From: Cymbidium sinense
Taxonomy: Eukaryota > Streptophyta > Magnoliopsida > Asparagales > Orchidaceae
DNA: 64,000 nt
Direction of reading: 5' to 3'
Assembly (NCBI GenBank): GCA_021442155.1
Contig: CM038228.1
Span: 82,837,095-82,901,094, forward strand
Below are positions 51,031 through 61,708 of this stretch, in pieces. Positions within the stretch are counted from its first letter, which is position 1; each line of letters opens with the position of its first letter. The translations under genes were made by a program, and so were the position numbers. The notes beneath the pieces were generated by a model. The model was given only the letters and a program-made list of their open reading frames with translations, did no database searches and was not told where the DNA came from.

Positions 51031-51900
51031 ACTAACACTTGTCATCCCACTTAAACCTGGCATCCTTTTTGATAAGTGCTAAGAATGGTTGGCATCTTCA
51101 TGATAGGTTGGATATGAAGCATCTTAGATACACCAACCGCCATTGGAATGATTTGAGTTGAGTTAGACTTTTAGGGGGTGGCATTTTTAAGATAGCCTTA
51201 ATCTTCTTTAGGTCGATTTCAATTCTCTGGTGTCGAACAACAAACCCAAGGAATTATTTTGAAGTTACTCCAAATGCACACTTTAGGGGGTTCATTTTGA
51301 GATTGTATTATCTTAACCATTTGAAAAATACTCTCATGTCAAAGAGATGGTCTTCTTTTTCTTTGATTTTGATAACGAGATCATCGATGTAGCATTCAAC
51401 TTAATGATGAATGAGTTCATCAAAGATTCGAGTTATGGCTCACTAGTATGTGGCACTAGCATTTTTAAGGTTGAAAGGCATGGCTTTATAACAATAAATT
51501 TTGATCGAGGTTCAAAAGGCAGTGCTTCTTTCATCCTTAGGGGCCATCTTTATTTAGTTGTAGCCAGATGACCCATCGATAAAGGAGAATACTGCATGAG
51601 ATGAGGCAATATCCACCATTAATTCTAGTATAGGAAGTGAAAATTCATCTTTAGGACATGTCTTATTTAGATCCCTAAAATTGACACATATGCAAATTTG
51701 GCCATTCTTTTTCTTAATTGGGATGACACTAACTGACCAGCTAAGATATTTTTCTTTCTTAATAAAGCCAGCATCAATCAATTTCTTGATTTTAGAAGTG
51801 ACCTGTTGTTCAATGTCTAATCGCATGTGCCTAGGAGCTTGCTTGATAAAGTTAGCATTAAGTTTTATTGCTAGTTTGTGGACTGTCACGTCAAAAGATA
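51031..51900 (-). pseudogene. E3 reverse transcriptase remnant
   Basis: On the minus strand, 51,554-51,889 is open for 111 codons: KLIDAGFIKKEKYLSW, SVIPIKKKNGQICICVNFRD, LNKTCPKDEFSLPILELMVD and SFIDGSSGYN, which are RT motifs in order. Downstream, in other frames, come VECYIDDLVIK (catalytic YxDD, near 51,385), NPLKCAFGVTSK, FLGFVVRHQRIEID and MPPPKSLTQLKSF (51,170-51,330). Small indels separate these blocks. It is less decayed than the E2 copy. Confidence 0.9.
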
Positions 51901-52670
51901 AATCATTTCTTCATAACTAAATATGAAGCATGCCTTAAACTCAGCTAACAACCTAACCAAGTCATTGGTTTCTTCTTCATTTAATAAGGAATTGATGTAT
52001 GTCAGACATTGATTATCTTCAATTCCTAAGTTGATCTCTTTAAGTTCATCGATGGTTGATATGATATCTTCTTCGAACTTTGGCGGTGCCTCTTCGACTT
52101 CAAGCTCATTTGGGTCATCTGAAGTTTCTAACATACATTATCATAAGAGTTAGCATGATTTAAGAAGAACCTATTAGATCCCAAATGATTTATGATGACT
52201 AAACAATGGTTATCATCGTCGACTGGACCCACTATGCCGAATCTTAGTCTCAGTCTTGATTGAGAATGTTTGCTTCGGTTGTCCCATAACCTTTCAAAGT
52301 AATATGACCTATGTTTAGACCAAGTATGTAGGATTAATCCCTTATTTGCTAAGTTAAGAACACAAAGCAAGTACCAATCAAAAGGTAATTGTATTAAATC
52401 TTTATATGAATCATCCTCAAGTTCTATATCGACTTCCTAACTTGAGGATGATGCTCCCAAAAAAAATCTCTTTGGCTTGACATCTGTGGATAACTTGGGG
52501 GGTCTCCTTAACTACTAAACCTTCAACTTTCTGGGAAGAAAGTGAGGTTAGAGCTAAAGTTCTCAACTGCTGCCTGACTATTCTACATAATAGTGATTCA
52601 GATACATTCATGCTTTGCTTGGAGGTCGTGTCTTCATCATTGTCTGGCTCGAATGTCACCTCCAAAGGGA
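51901..52670 (-). pseudogene. E3 protease-RT linker remnant
   Basis: Open pieces read ELEVEEAPPKFEEDIISTID, ELKEINLGIEDNQCLTYINS, NEEETNDLVRLLAEFKACF and SYEEM (51,886-52,134), then, further 5', VEGLVVKETPQVIHRCQAKE (52,417-52,665). It matches the E2 linker block by block. Confidence 0.7.
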
Positions 52671-52979
52671 CCCCTGAGAGGGGTTGGTTGGCATGCTAAC
52701 CACGTGAGACTCATCCTTTGAACTCGACTCTAAGTCTATGTGGATAGCAGGGGTACTCGTGAGCTAGAACATAGTTCCTACTAGTTGGCCACCAGCAAGG
52801 AGGCCTTCCACCTCTAGAATTGCCTCTAAATTTACCTCTTCCTCTACATGGTGGGGGTCGAGTCATCCTACCCATGTGTTTATATAGAGGAACAAAATGT
52901 GGGCGAAATGTAACATCTGGCTCTACGCCTTCCCTGTTTGATTCTTGCTCACTTGTATTTTCTTTTTTCTTTTCTTTTT

Positions 52980-53450
52980 CTTTTCTTCATTTGTTTTTGA
53001 TCATTCACCGAGCTCATGAGAATAAACATTTTGATTTGGAGAAAGATAGTAGGATACGTCTTTATAAATCTCGACCTCTCTAACTGAGAATGGATTTAAG
53101 TCTCCTTTGACATAATACTTGATTCCACCTCTTCTGAATTTGATGCACTGGTGCAAAGAAGATGGAAACGTGTTATTTGCATGTATCCAAGGCCTACCGA
53201 GCAAAGCAGTGAAAGATGTATCTGAATCTATTATGTAAAATTTGGCTTCTATCTTTCAATCATCTATTTTTAATGATAATACTATGGAGCCTAAAGCTCT
53301 CTCACCTTGTCGTTGAATCCTCTCAACATCATCCGATCTCCTCAGAGTTCGGAGATATCGATCCTCAAGTAGGCAAGGGTTTTAGACTCATAATGTTCAC
53401 CCATGCACCTAATCAACTAATACCCAGAGTCAATCTTCCATATCCATTAT
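52980..53450 (-). pseudogene. E3 protease remnant
   Basis: Near 53,345-53,205 the minus strand reads ALGSIVLSLKIDD and KFYIIDSDTSFTAL, continuing into LLGRPWIHANNTFPSSLHQC (53,204 leftward), the typical region after the active-site Asp of plant Ty3/gypsy proteases, then GIKYYVKGDLNPFSVREVEI. A stop lies within the first part. In the family this aspartic protease matures Gag-Pol. Confidence 0.8.
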
Positions 53451-54171
53451 GAGGGAGCTTGTTCTAAGTTGTCCCCAAAAGAAGGTCTTCATCTGTGAAT
53501 GTAACTCCATGGGATTTTCTTGAATAACATGCCTCCTCTCCAATAGCGGATCAAGAAGAGCTTTGATCAATGACTGCCTCATCTCTTTGGATAAGATAAG
53601 GGCATCATATATGCTTAGTTTAGGCAACTTTCATGAAGGGGTCAACTCTAGGTTGGTCCTCCACAAGCATATCTATAGGCAGAGCATCCTGTGGATTGGA
53701 TTCTTGATCACTAAAACTAATGACTTGTTTACCCTTATCCTGAGGTGCTATCCTAGGAGGTAGAACTTTGCCACTATGAAGGTTAAATTCAATGACTTCA
53801 TGATGATTTACTGAAACTTCTACCGCCATCAGCTTCACCTACAACTTCTCCTATGGGATCATCGAGTCGGATGACTCTAAATCAATCTCAATGGGTGAAC
53901 TCGAGTGATTCAAATGAGACTCTTCCATTCGACGAGCATGATCTTCTAGAGAGGTTCCTATTGCACCTTCACCGATAGGGTAACCCCTATTGGCTAGAAA
54001 TGAGGCAAAAGCTTGGCATCTTGGGTTTAAGGATTGATATCGGGAATAATGTGAGTTGGAGCAGGATGCTCCATTATTACGAGTATTGTGCTTGTTGGTC
54101 ATAGTGCAAGTGTTCATAAAGATTGTGATTTTGGGATTCTTATTTCTCACATATAGTGCCAAACTATTCAT
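53451..54171 (-). pseudogene. E3 gag remnant with internal deletion
   Basis: It starts at the ATG at 54,171 with a 106-codon frame containing MTNKHNTRNN, SRYQSLNPRCQAF and EDHARRMEESHLN. A second frame (53,838 leftward) has FNLHSGKVLPP, followed by KLSIYDALILSKEMRQSLIK (53,627 leftward), which precedes the protease. The stretch between gag start and protease is only about 0.5 kb versus 3.3 kb in E2. The FDWY core and zinc knuckle are absent, so the centre of gag is deleted. Confidence 0.7.
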
Positions 54172-54190
54172 GGAAGATGTGTAGAGAAAG

Positions 54191-54439
54191 AATTAGATGT
54201 TTAGCAAAAAAAGTTTCACACACACAACAAAGGAGTTTGAAAGACCTCAAGATTTTTACGTGAAAAATCCAAGAAAAGAAAAACCATGGGGCCTAGCCCA
54301 CTTAGAAATAATTTCACTATATCAGTTTTTGTTACAATTATTATTCTTTCTCCAAAGGTAGAGAAGAATAGCTTACAAGAGTAAGTTTTGTAATAAGCTT
54401 CACTGGATTCAAGATCAAGGCCTTTGAGATGGTAGCCCC
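54191..54439. other. LTR-like edge of an unassigned element
   Basis: A run of GTTTCACACACACAACA and a block with TTTTTACGTG, then GGCCTAGCCCACTT, resembles text seen near the ends of plant LTR elements, perhaps of the Ty1/copia type. This is a weak resemblance by eye. It marks where E3 homology stops, so E3 may have been truncated by this insertion. Confidence 0.25.
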
Positions 54440-54842
54440 GATGATCCCGAAAACTATCAGATGGTGATGGTCGTAGCTGGTAGAATTGGCGGTGAATGTG
54501 GTGACCAATAGCGGTGCGATCCGACGACAAGCGGTGGCTGCGCGGTAATCGGTGGCGGTGGCAAGTGACAAAAGTGGTGGTCGAGCGGAGGCTATCGTTG
54601 ACCAATGATGATCTGGTGACTATCAGGTGGTGGTGATCGGCATCAGTGGTTGGCAGTGACCAATCTTGGTGGCCGGCGATGGTCCGTCGGTGGTCGAGTG
54701 GTGGTGACTGGCAGTGGTAATGGCCGACGGTGGTGGCCTACGAATGCGGTTAGCAGTGGTTGGCGGCGGTGGTCAGCGACGATGATCGACGATGGCGGTC
54801 GACGGCCGGCCGATCGGCGACCGGTCGGCGATCCAAATAATA
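54440..54842. repeat. GC-rich low-complexity block (GGTGGCGG-type words)
   Basis: A 400-bp island of GTGGTGG, GGCGGTGG, CCGGCGATGG and CGACGATGG words inside AT-rich DNA. Open frames on both strands (54,216-54,605 minus, 54,341-54,571 minus, 54,650-54,847 plus) exist because this composition avoids stop codons. None shows a recognisable domain. Confidence 0.7.
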
Positions 54843-56775
54843 GCTAAGTGGCCAAATTATGCTTTGAGATTCTTTGAGTCTCAGAGCTCTCTCCTTTCTA
54901 TAGCTTGGGTCCTTCTCATGTAAAGAATGATGGACTATTTATAGATTGTGGGAGTTGCATTTTTATAAGTATAAACAAAATCCAAACCACTCCATCGAAT
55001 GGCTCAAAATGATTCATTAGATCATCTAATATATTTTAAGTATTTGAATGCTCAAATAAAGTCATAATTAAGTGATCTTAGGCTTATTAGATCTGGCTCG
55101 TCAAGACGCTCAGTTTGACTATAAACATTTCATATTTAGATGCTATTTAGAGATCCGACTAATATCCCAAAGATTTTAATTATATTTTAAGTGATTGATC
55201 TCGACTAGTCTCGACTCAAAATCGGATTACTTTTGATATCAAGATTTGTGCATCAACTAGGAGAGTTTTCAGTGACATATTAAACATTATATTCCAATAA
55301 GAGTCAAATTGCTAATAATCGACTCCTATGATTAAACCTCGATCCTTAAGAGCATATCGATCACTACAAAACTTTTATATGCATTCAATGAGCTATTGAT
55401 ATGCTCCTCTATCAATTTTTTCCTATCAGTATTGAGGGACTCACACTTAATTCTACTTTCTCCCGAAGGGAAATATTCATACATTTGATGAACTTGTCAA
55501 GCTCTTTATAAAATAGTTTATTGCAAATCGTAGGATTATTAAGGACTCTCTCCAACTCTCAAGAATTCTTAGAATAAAAAAGAGTTACTTAAGGAGTGTT
55601 TTTTGATATTCTCCTTTAAATCCTACCAAATAATATGGGTGGGCTCTAAATAATTAAAGGAAGTCTTTCTTAGAGGACACTATCCTAGGCCTTTCTACTT
55701 TTCACTAATATAAGAGACAATTCACTCCTATCCTGATTTTATACATCAAGTAAAAACACAAATTGTTATTGATGAAGCTATCAACACACGAAGATAATTT
55801 GAACACTAATAAATGTAAGTATACACAAGATAACGTTACAGTAATATCATAGTTGAAAAAGATTAGCCATTTGAGGGATCAATGATGTCCTCCCCATAAA
55901 ATTCAATATGAAATTTTTACTTACTCCATTAAATACATTCAAAATTGATATTATAATGGAGATCTAAAATTCTGAATATTTCAAGTGGCCAAAGCCATCA
56001 AAGAATTTGAATGGGAGAGATCGGCCTTAATATTATCAATTTCATCATTCAAAAGGGCATTCAACAAAAAATTATGTTCATTTAAAAGAAGAAATTGAAT
56101 GTTTTATTCATCAATGATAACCTAATTATTATTTACTAGAACAACATGTAAATTATTAATCTCAAAATGGAGGAGTTTAAAAGAGTCATGGTAAAAAAAT
56201 TATCAAATAAATTGAACTAACTCAAATGTGTTTAATTTTACAAAGGTAAAACTTATAATTAAAGTTATAAATTTTATTATCAATGAAATTTTCTCATTAT
56301 AAATTATATTATATCTTCTTTAACAATAACTTCTAAAAGCCATGCCTATGAGATATTATAATGAGAAACTAACAGTGGACAATATATTAACTAAAATTAA
56401 CTTTTAAGGGCAGACGATAAAATAAAATCTTCATTGATAACTAGTAAAAAGCATGCCTTTAAGGATGCTTTAATGAGAAGCTAGTAGTTGACAAAATTTT
56501 CACTAGAAAGACTCTAAGAGTGAAAGTTGTTGATAAGATTCTCACTCATCAAAATTCTCAAAAGGTTAAAAAACTCAAAAAAAAATAGATATATCAAAAC
56601 TCTCAAAAGACTAAAGAGCTACAAAAAACACGTGTGTTTTATGGGAACTTAAAAGGAGGATACTCACCACTCATTTAAGATTTTATTAAATCTATTTTAA
56701 CTGAATCATTCTCCGGTATTCTATTTCTTTTGTTAACCTTCTGAGTTGGCTTGTGAGCTTGCTCAAGCTTTCATC
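54843..56775. other. AT-rich stretch, no gene recognised, one ~110-bp duplication
   Basis: No domain or conserved gene is visible on either strand. A unit of about 110 bp is present twice (starting near 56,339 and 56,451) with the shared words GCATGCC, TAATGAGAA and CTAG. It is probably old transposon sequence contiguous with the GC-rich block to its left. Confidence 0.5.
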
Positions 56776-56940
56776 ATGAGGGTGCGAGAGGAAGACGTGA
56801 TGAAAAAATTTCATCATGCAATTGAAGGAACCGCTTTCTTTCGAGACCTCCCATTGTTATTCAAGAAAGAAAAATTAATAGATCAAGTAAGAAATATTAG
56901 AGCCTATGAAAGGGGAATCATGCACCGCTTATATAAGATA
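56776..56940 (+). pseudogene. Short unknown ORF interrupted by MULE1
   Basis: From the ATG at 56,776 the frame is open for 55 codons up to the MULE1 insertion point, with a charged composition (MRVREEDVMKKFHH at the start, RAYERGIMHRLYKI at the end). The open stretch extends upstream without an ATG to about 56,746. If MULE1 and one target copy are ignored, the frame continues in register through TATAAGATA into 61,691-61,705 for five more codons and stops at 61,706. I do not recognise the protein, and a chance ORF is possible. Confidence 0.35.
56932..56940. repeat. MULE1 left target-site duplication
   Basis: TATAAGATA directly before the terminal GGCAATTTTTT of MULE1. It is identical to 61,682-61,690. 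Confidence 0.93.
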
Positions 56941-57300
56941 GGCAATTTTTTTAAATTGAGTACGGTTAAAATGTGAATAATTAAGTATTAATAAAAGAAA
57001 TTTAAGAATAGGTATACCCAATATAGATCGACGCCACGTCGTCTCGACGCGTGGCGTTAACGAAGAATGGCCACCCACTAAGCTTCTTTCAGATGAAGCC
57101 CGCCTACCAAGGGCGAGCCAGATGAGTCACCCACTAATCAATGCCCCGAGATATCATTAGGCCGATCGCCCCTATCTCCTCGAATTCCTCCAAACTCCGC
57201 TCTGCCAGAGGAACTCACAAAATCCAACCTCCCTCCCCTCTTGAACTTCCGGCCATAGACCGACCGCATTGCGCCTTGTCCGTGTATTCGATAAACTTTT
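56941..57300 (+). repeat. MULE1 left terminal inverted repeat
   Basis: It pairs with 61,250-61,681 reversed. Shared blocks are GAGTACGGTTAAAAT, TTAAGTATTAATAAAA, AAGAATAGGTATA, GATATCATTAGG.CCGATCG, CCTATCTCCTC and AACTCCGCTCT. The outer 110 bp are AT-rich and the inner part GC-rich. The left copy has diverged in its CGACGCC/GGCG region. Confidence 0.88.
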
Positions 57301-57564
57301 GTTTTTCGATTCACTTTGATGACGCGTTAACTACTTCCCTCTCTCATTTACCGCTTGGAAGTCAACTTTAGCTTTCGACCATTCTTGCTCCCATTTCGTT
57401 GAGGAAAATTCCCTTTCATGGATTCTACATTTTTACATCCCTGCGTTTTCTTAAACACACAGAAATCACTTTATTTATCAATTTATTTAGTGTTAAGTAG
57501 CCAAAAGTAGTATTAATTAGGGTGTTTATAATATTCTCATTATTCATATAACTTGTTTTGCAAG

Positions 57565-57913
57565 ATGAATAGAGAATTTGTTTCACGATTCTTTTCTATG
57601 GAGGCTAACCAGTATCGATGAGCAATTCACCCAAGTTATGTGGAGGTCTAAATCGTCATGGTTCAACTTCACAGCACCTTACTGGAATTGAAGTAACGAA
57701 TTATGAGAAGCTTGCACATTGATCCGGAGTGCCAATGTCACTCTAAGTCGTTATCAAGATTTGCCGACGCCGGCGACGCTTTTATATGAAGTTCAGACTT
57801 CAATTAGTGGGGAAGATCCACCTACTTATATTCTTCAGAGCGACACAGACACAGCGGTTGCCTGCATGATGCCCGAGCCAGCCAAGCTGCACCATGCCAA
57901 TGCAAGAGAATAG
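57565..57913 (+). pseudogene. MULE1 transposase N-terminal remnant (probable)
   Basis: ATG at 57,565 gives MNREFVSRFFSMEANQYR and a stop. The same start is seen in MULE2 at 63,954 (MSRELVSLILFYGGK). Alignment suggests a small deletion shifted the MULE1 frame before a YGG motif, which is common at the start of MURA-type proteins. A later open piece (57,719-57,913) has YEVQTSISGEDPPTYILQSD, vaguely like the MULE N-terminal domain. No catalytic DDE region or zinc finger is present, so it is truncated. Assignment relies on position in a MULE next to the left TIR. Confidence 0.4.
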
Positions 57914-58633
57914 CAAAGAAGCATTGCACCAACGAAAGCAATTCCACCCTTCCATAAAAATTTTCAAGTCATTAACATCGCACAAGAAATAGTTGTTTAA
58001 CAACTGCAATTCCACCTTATTAAGTCTAACCAGTACTTTATTATCACACAATAGGCCCAATGCATTCCTCCCACTATCTAAAACATTCACTCGTTTTAAT
58101 GACTTCATCAGTTATTGTCACAAACCCACTTCTAAATCTTCTACAACTAAGATTACACTCTATGTATTTAATTTTAAATCTACACAAATGAAAACCTTTA
58201 CACTCTAAAAGATCGAACTCCATATTTCAAGTTTCTCCGTAAAAACACTATCGTTGCGTGGTCCCAAGGCCTTAATGAGGAAAGTGGGGAGTTGCATTGG
58301 ATAGTGGACATCCAGCATAAAATTTGTTCAAAAACCATGACATGAAACCTTAAATACATTAACTGCTATATACATAAATAAAAATTCATTGGTATGCATG
58401 TAAGAAAGTAACAACTAATAAAATGTACATGATAAAATAACTACTAAAAATTAGAAAAATAACTAATAAAAATTCATTATGCCATAATCAAAGTTAGCGT
58501 GTACATGACTCTATAGTTTGTAATGAAACAAAAAGATAAAATGTAGTACAGACACTGTCCTAAACCCTACCCCGTGAGACAACTACCTTCCTCCTGTTCA
58601 GGTGGAATAGCACCACTCCTGTGTGTGTACCGG
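57914..58633. other. AT-rich spacer between convergent MULE1 genes
   Basis: About 700 bp of AT-rich sequence with no recognised domain. It may include decayed transposase sequence and the 3' end of the minus-strand gene. Open frames 57,800-58,108 and 57,993-58,208 look like chance. Confidence 0.5.
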
Positions 58634-60620
58634 TCAGCGACGATGGACGATCACGCCGGATGATGGCTCTAGTGCAAGATCCTCGGCACTGTGCGACATA
58701 TCATCCTGTGATTGGAATATAGATGGCTGTGAGTCATATGACGGCTGATATGTAGAAGGTCCTAGATCAACGTGAAGGACCGATCGCGATACGTAAAAGG
58801 ACCCGGATCGGATGGACCGGTTCGGCCATGCCGGCGACACCCTCTCAGACGACCGATAATATGTGTCACCAATATGTACACGCCATCCGTGTCTCGTGAT
58901 ATCATCTCATACCTATCGACACATCGCTGTAAGTGGTGATCATCCACAGCACCAAAGTATGGTTGAAATATGTCCCGAGTTGTCGCGATATGGTCCGCCT
59001 ACACAAAAAATAGAATGTAAAATTATCACTTACAAAAATATTGAATATTTACTTATATCATAACTTACATAAAGACGCCCACCGGTTTCTGGCCAGTAGT
59101 GTGGTTGAGGATCATCGGCGGCCAATAAGTACAAAGAAGCCCACGACCAACCAAATGCATTTACCGACTAATAGTTTTCCGCCCACTCATCTAGGCCCTC
59201 GACGGCAATCCTCCGCTTCTCCCAAGAAACAATGTGTGACTCGGTGGTAATCAACCCGCAGATCTGCTTTTACCATCGACCCTTTTGAAACTAGGGTCAA
59301 TTGGGGCTACATCTACTGGGAATAAGGCCAAAAGCACTCTATCTGGTAAATACCACTCAATGCTCTTTCAGCTGATAAGAGGGAATCATGCTAACCATAT
59401 GTCGAGCCTATAGAGCATATATCCGATAGATGTGTCTGATCACCACGCTCCCGATCACCTAGATAATGATAATAAAATTATGTTAAAACATAATCTATTA
59501 CGCTTATTTAGACTAAAGTTTTAATCAGATCCAACTGTGTTTGCCGCAGTTACCATCTAGCTCATTTCTGTATAATCGCAACATATTATTGTTGGCGAAC
59601 ATACTTCTCATTCCACCTACACACAGAAAATAGTTTAAACATATATACAAGCTGCATAATTTGAAAGTGTAGTTAACAACACATACCTCAAACCAACGCT
59701 GAGACCAACAAGCTCTGCAGGATATGACACATGTAAAGTCGGCCTACCCACATGAATATGCTCCAAGCCCAAATCAAGGGAGGTGTAGTAAAACTGTACC
59801 ATGTTGGCTCGTCTCGACTGCAGCCCCCCTATATAGATGAGCCAAAACGCTCCACCGACATCATGCTAAAAGAATCCAGATCCTCCGAGTGGTAAATACA
59901 GGTGGACCTCAACCGAAGTATCGAAGAAGCCAATCGAAATAAAATATAAGCGCATGTGTCCAAGAACTCCTCTGCTCGACCGTCATATGACTGTAGAAGT
60001 CCACCTAAGCCACCTCGGCATGCATGTTCACATGTCGCCCATCCTGAATGTCGACCTGATATGCAAACTGATCGGATCATAATATATCACGCCTAGTAAT
60101 GGGTGTCATCCTAACAAATCATCGTAGCAATCAGGCCAAGTGTCCCATCTCTTCTCCTCGCCAATCACAATCGGACCTATGATAGGTGGCCCATCAATCC
60201 GTAGTCCTAGAATCATCGCCATGTCCTGGAGTGTCATAGTCATCTCACCTACAGCGAGGTGGAAGGTATTGGTCTCATGGATCTCAACCAAAGCGGTAAA
60301 GCAACGATGATCCAACCGGATGAAGCGAATACTGACAGCCCACTGCAAGCACTCGATGAATCTTGTGCATGTAATGGGCCACTCCTTCAAAGATAAGTGT
60401 GATGCGGCCTCGGCACGGCTCAAAAAAAAATCTAAGTACCTATCCAAATAAAAGGTAAGCAGCGAATACATTCGCAAAAAAAATTCACTTACGATCGGGT
60501 GAGCGCCGATGCCACCCACGTAGGGAGGCAATACTAGGATGAACCTAAGAAGGTGCCTGCTCTAATGGTGTCGGCCTCCTTAACGCCTATGTCACCGCAC
60601 GCCATGTGTTCTCCTGCCAT
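58634..60620 (-). pseudogene. MAIN-like / plant mobile domain (PMD) gene inside MULE1, decayed
   Basis: Reading leftwards from about 60,620: PPYVGGIGAHPI (60,531), a likely intron with donor GTAAGT near 60,495 and acceptor near 60,430, then RAEAASHLSLKEW, RLDHRCFTALVEIHETNTFH and LAVGEMTMTLQDMAMILGLR with IDGPP (60,190-60,420). This FHL-GEMT-TLQD-LGL-IDG string is the hallmark of the plant mobile domain shared by MAIN-type proteins. Further blocks (MRLYFISIG near 59,955, VERFGSSIYGG near 59,830, MIPSYQLKEH near 59,360, IVSWEKRRIAVEGLDEWAEN near 59,200, DHHLQRCVDRYEMISRDTDG near 58,900) continue the same family but in changing frames. PMD proteins occur both as host regulators of meristem and genome stability and in transposons. 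Several frameshifts suggest it is dead, although some breaks could be introns. Confidence 0.78.
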
Positions 60621-61249
60621 CGCACTCGAAAAGTAGAAGATTATGGTTTACAATCAATGCTACATACCGAAATTATGAGAAATAACTGATCACATAAATA
60701 AAAGTAGAAGATTAGTTTTGATTTTGTGTGCACCCAATTTCACATCCCGATTTCCAAATTAGTTCTATAAGCCAAATCTTAACTTGAAAGGAAATACAAA
60801 AAACTAAATTCTAAATAACATAAAGTTCTATGAAGCATAAGAACTTACATAATAAAACTAAGATTCACATTTAGAAATATAAATAGTGACAATTCACACT
60901 TGATTTAAAAGTGCATATAGCAATGAGTTATATACCGCTTAATTATGATATAGAACCTATGCTTCAGTAGTTGTTTGGTAGTCGGATTTGAGCGATTTAA
61001 CCTAAATCCTACCAAAAGCAAAATTGACAACTCTAAATCACGCTTTTCCGCCGCTTTTACCTTCGATCTAAGATTAGAAATTCTCTCAGATTGCAGATTT
61101 AACTTAACATAATAGCTCGACCCAATAAGCAAACAACCCCCTCTCTTCCCCATCTAGCAACCCTAAACAGCAAGCATTCGAGCAGTAACGTACCTGAGAG
61201 GCGAGAATGGAGAAGAAACGGAAGAGAGGAGATCAGAGAAACGACGACG

Positions 61250-61681
61250 AAGTAGAGAACAATGCAGGCGGTGAGACCTACGCCGGCGGCGGCCGAGAAG
61301 TTCCGAGAAGGGGGGGAGGACCGTGCTCGGTGGGCGGACCGTGGTCGGAGTTTGGTCGGAGTTCCTACGAGCGGAGAGCGGAGTTTCGGGGGTCGAATCG
61401 AGCAAAACAGAGGAGATAGGGCCGATCGGGGCCGATCGGCCCTAATGATATGTCGGGGCCAGTCGCCCAATTAGTGGGCGACGCTCAGATTGAAGCCGCC
61501 ACCAATTAATCGGCTTCAAGATCAGAGCGCCCACCATCGGGCGACCACTCTTTCAGCGATGCCACCATATAAACGACGCATGAGTCACCAATAATCGCGG
61601 CTATACCTATTCTTAATTTTTTTTATTAATACTTAATTAGCTAATTCTAATTTTAACCGTACTCATTTTAAAAAAATTACC
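61250..61681 (-). repeat. MULE1 right terminal inverted repeat with possible 5' exon
   Basis: It is the inverted match of 56,941-57,300. The inner part is GC-rich, and overlapping open frames on both strands (61,099-61,474) follow from this composition. On the minus strand a consensus splice donor CTCTCAG/GTACGT lies just inside the TIR, near 61,196, consistent with a first exon of the MAIN-like gene starting in the TIR. A perfect hairpin GTCGCCCA-ATTAG-TGGGCGAC lies at 61,462-61,482. Confidence 0.85.
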
Positions 61682-61690
61682 TATAAGATA
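61682..61690. repeat. MULE1 right target-site duplication
   Basis: TATAAGATA directly after the terminal ATTACC of MULE1. It is identical to 56,932-56,940. Confidence 0.93.
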
Positions 61691-61708
61691 GTGGAGACAC
61701 TCACTTAG

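Larger units (their letters stand above)
45872..54190 (-). mobile_element. E3: LTR-less Ty3/gypsy (Tat-type) element, minus strand
   Basis: Reading right to left: gag start (about 54,171), protease, linker, RT, RNase H, second RNase H, integrase (to about 48,860) and the 3' untranslated region to the polypurine side at 45,878. The left end is the sequence CTCTCTTTATGCC, the same bases that border LTR A at 8,061. Only a few bases resembling the LTR start (CAATAG versus CAATGCA) remain before LTR D of E2 begins in opposite orientation. No 5' LTR is found to the right of 54,190. Its coding remnants are better preserved than those of E2. Confidence 0.85.
56941..61681. mobile_element. MULE1: complete Mutator-like element with MAIN-like gene, 4,741 bp
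   Basis: The element is bounded by terminal inverted repeats that begin GGCAATTTTTTTAAA on the left and, reversed, GGTAATTTTTTTAAA on the right. It is flanked by a perfect 9-bp duplication TATAAGATA, the length expected for Mutator-like elements. Long TIRs (about 360-430 bp) fit MULEs. Inside, a decayed transposase start lies on + (57,565 on) and a decayed MAIN/plant-mobile-domain gene on - (58,634-60,620), reading towards each other. Most of the transposase is missing, so the copy is non-autonomous. Confidence 0.9.

Noticed and set aside
54216..54605. 129-codon minus-strand ORF and overlapping frames in the GC-rich block
   Set aside because: Several frames on both strands are open at once, which is a composition effect. 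No domain or homology pattern is visible.
61099..61474. Overlapping ORFs on both strands (up to 123 codons) in the MULE1 right TIR
   Set aside because: GC-rich TIR composition suppresses stops. Part may be an untranslated first exon of the MAIN-like gene, but no protein is supported.
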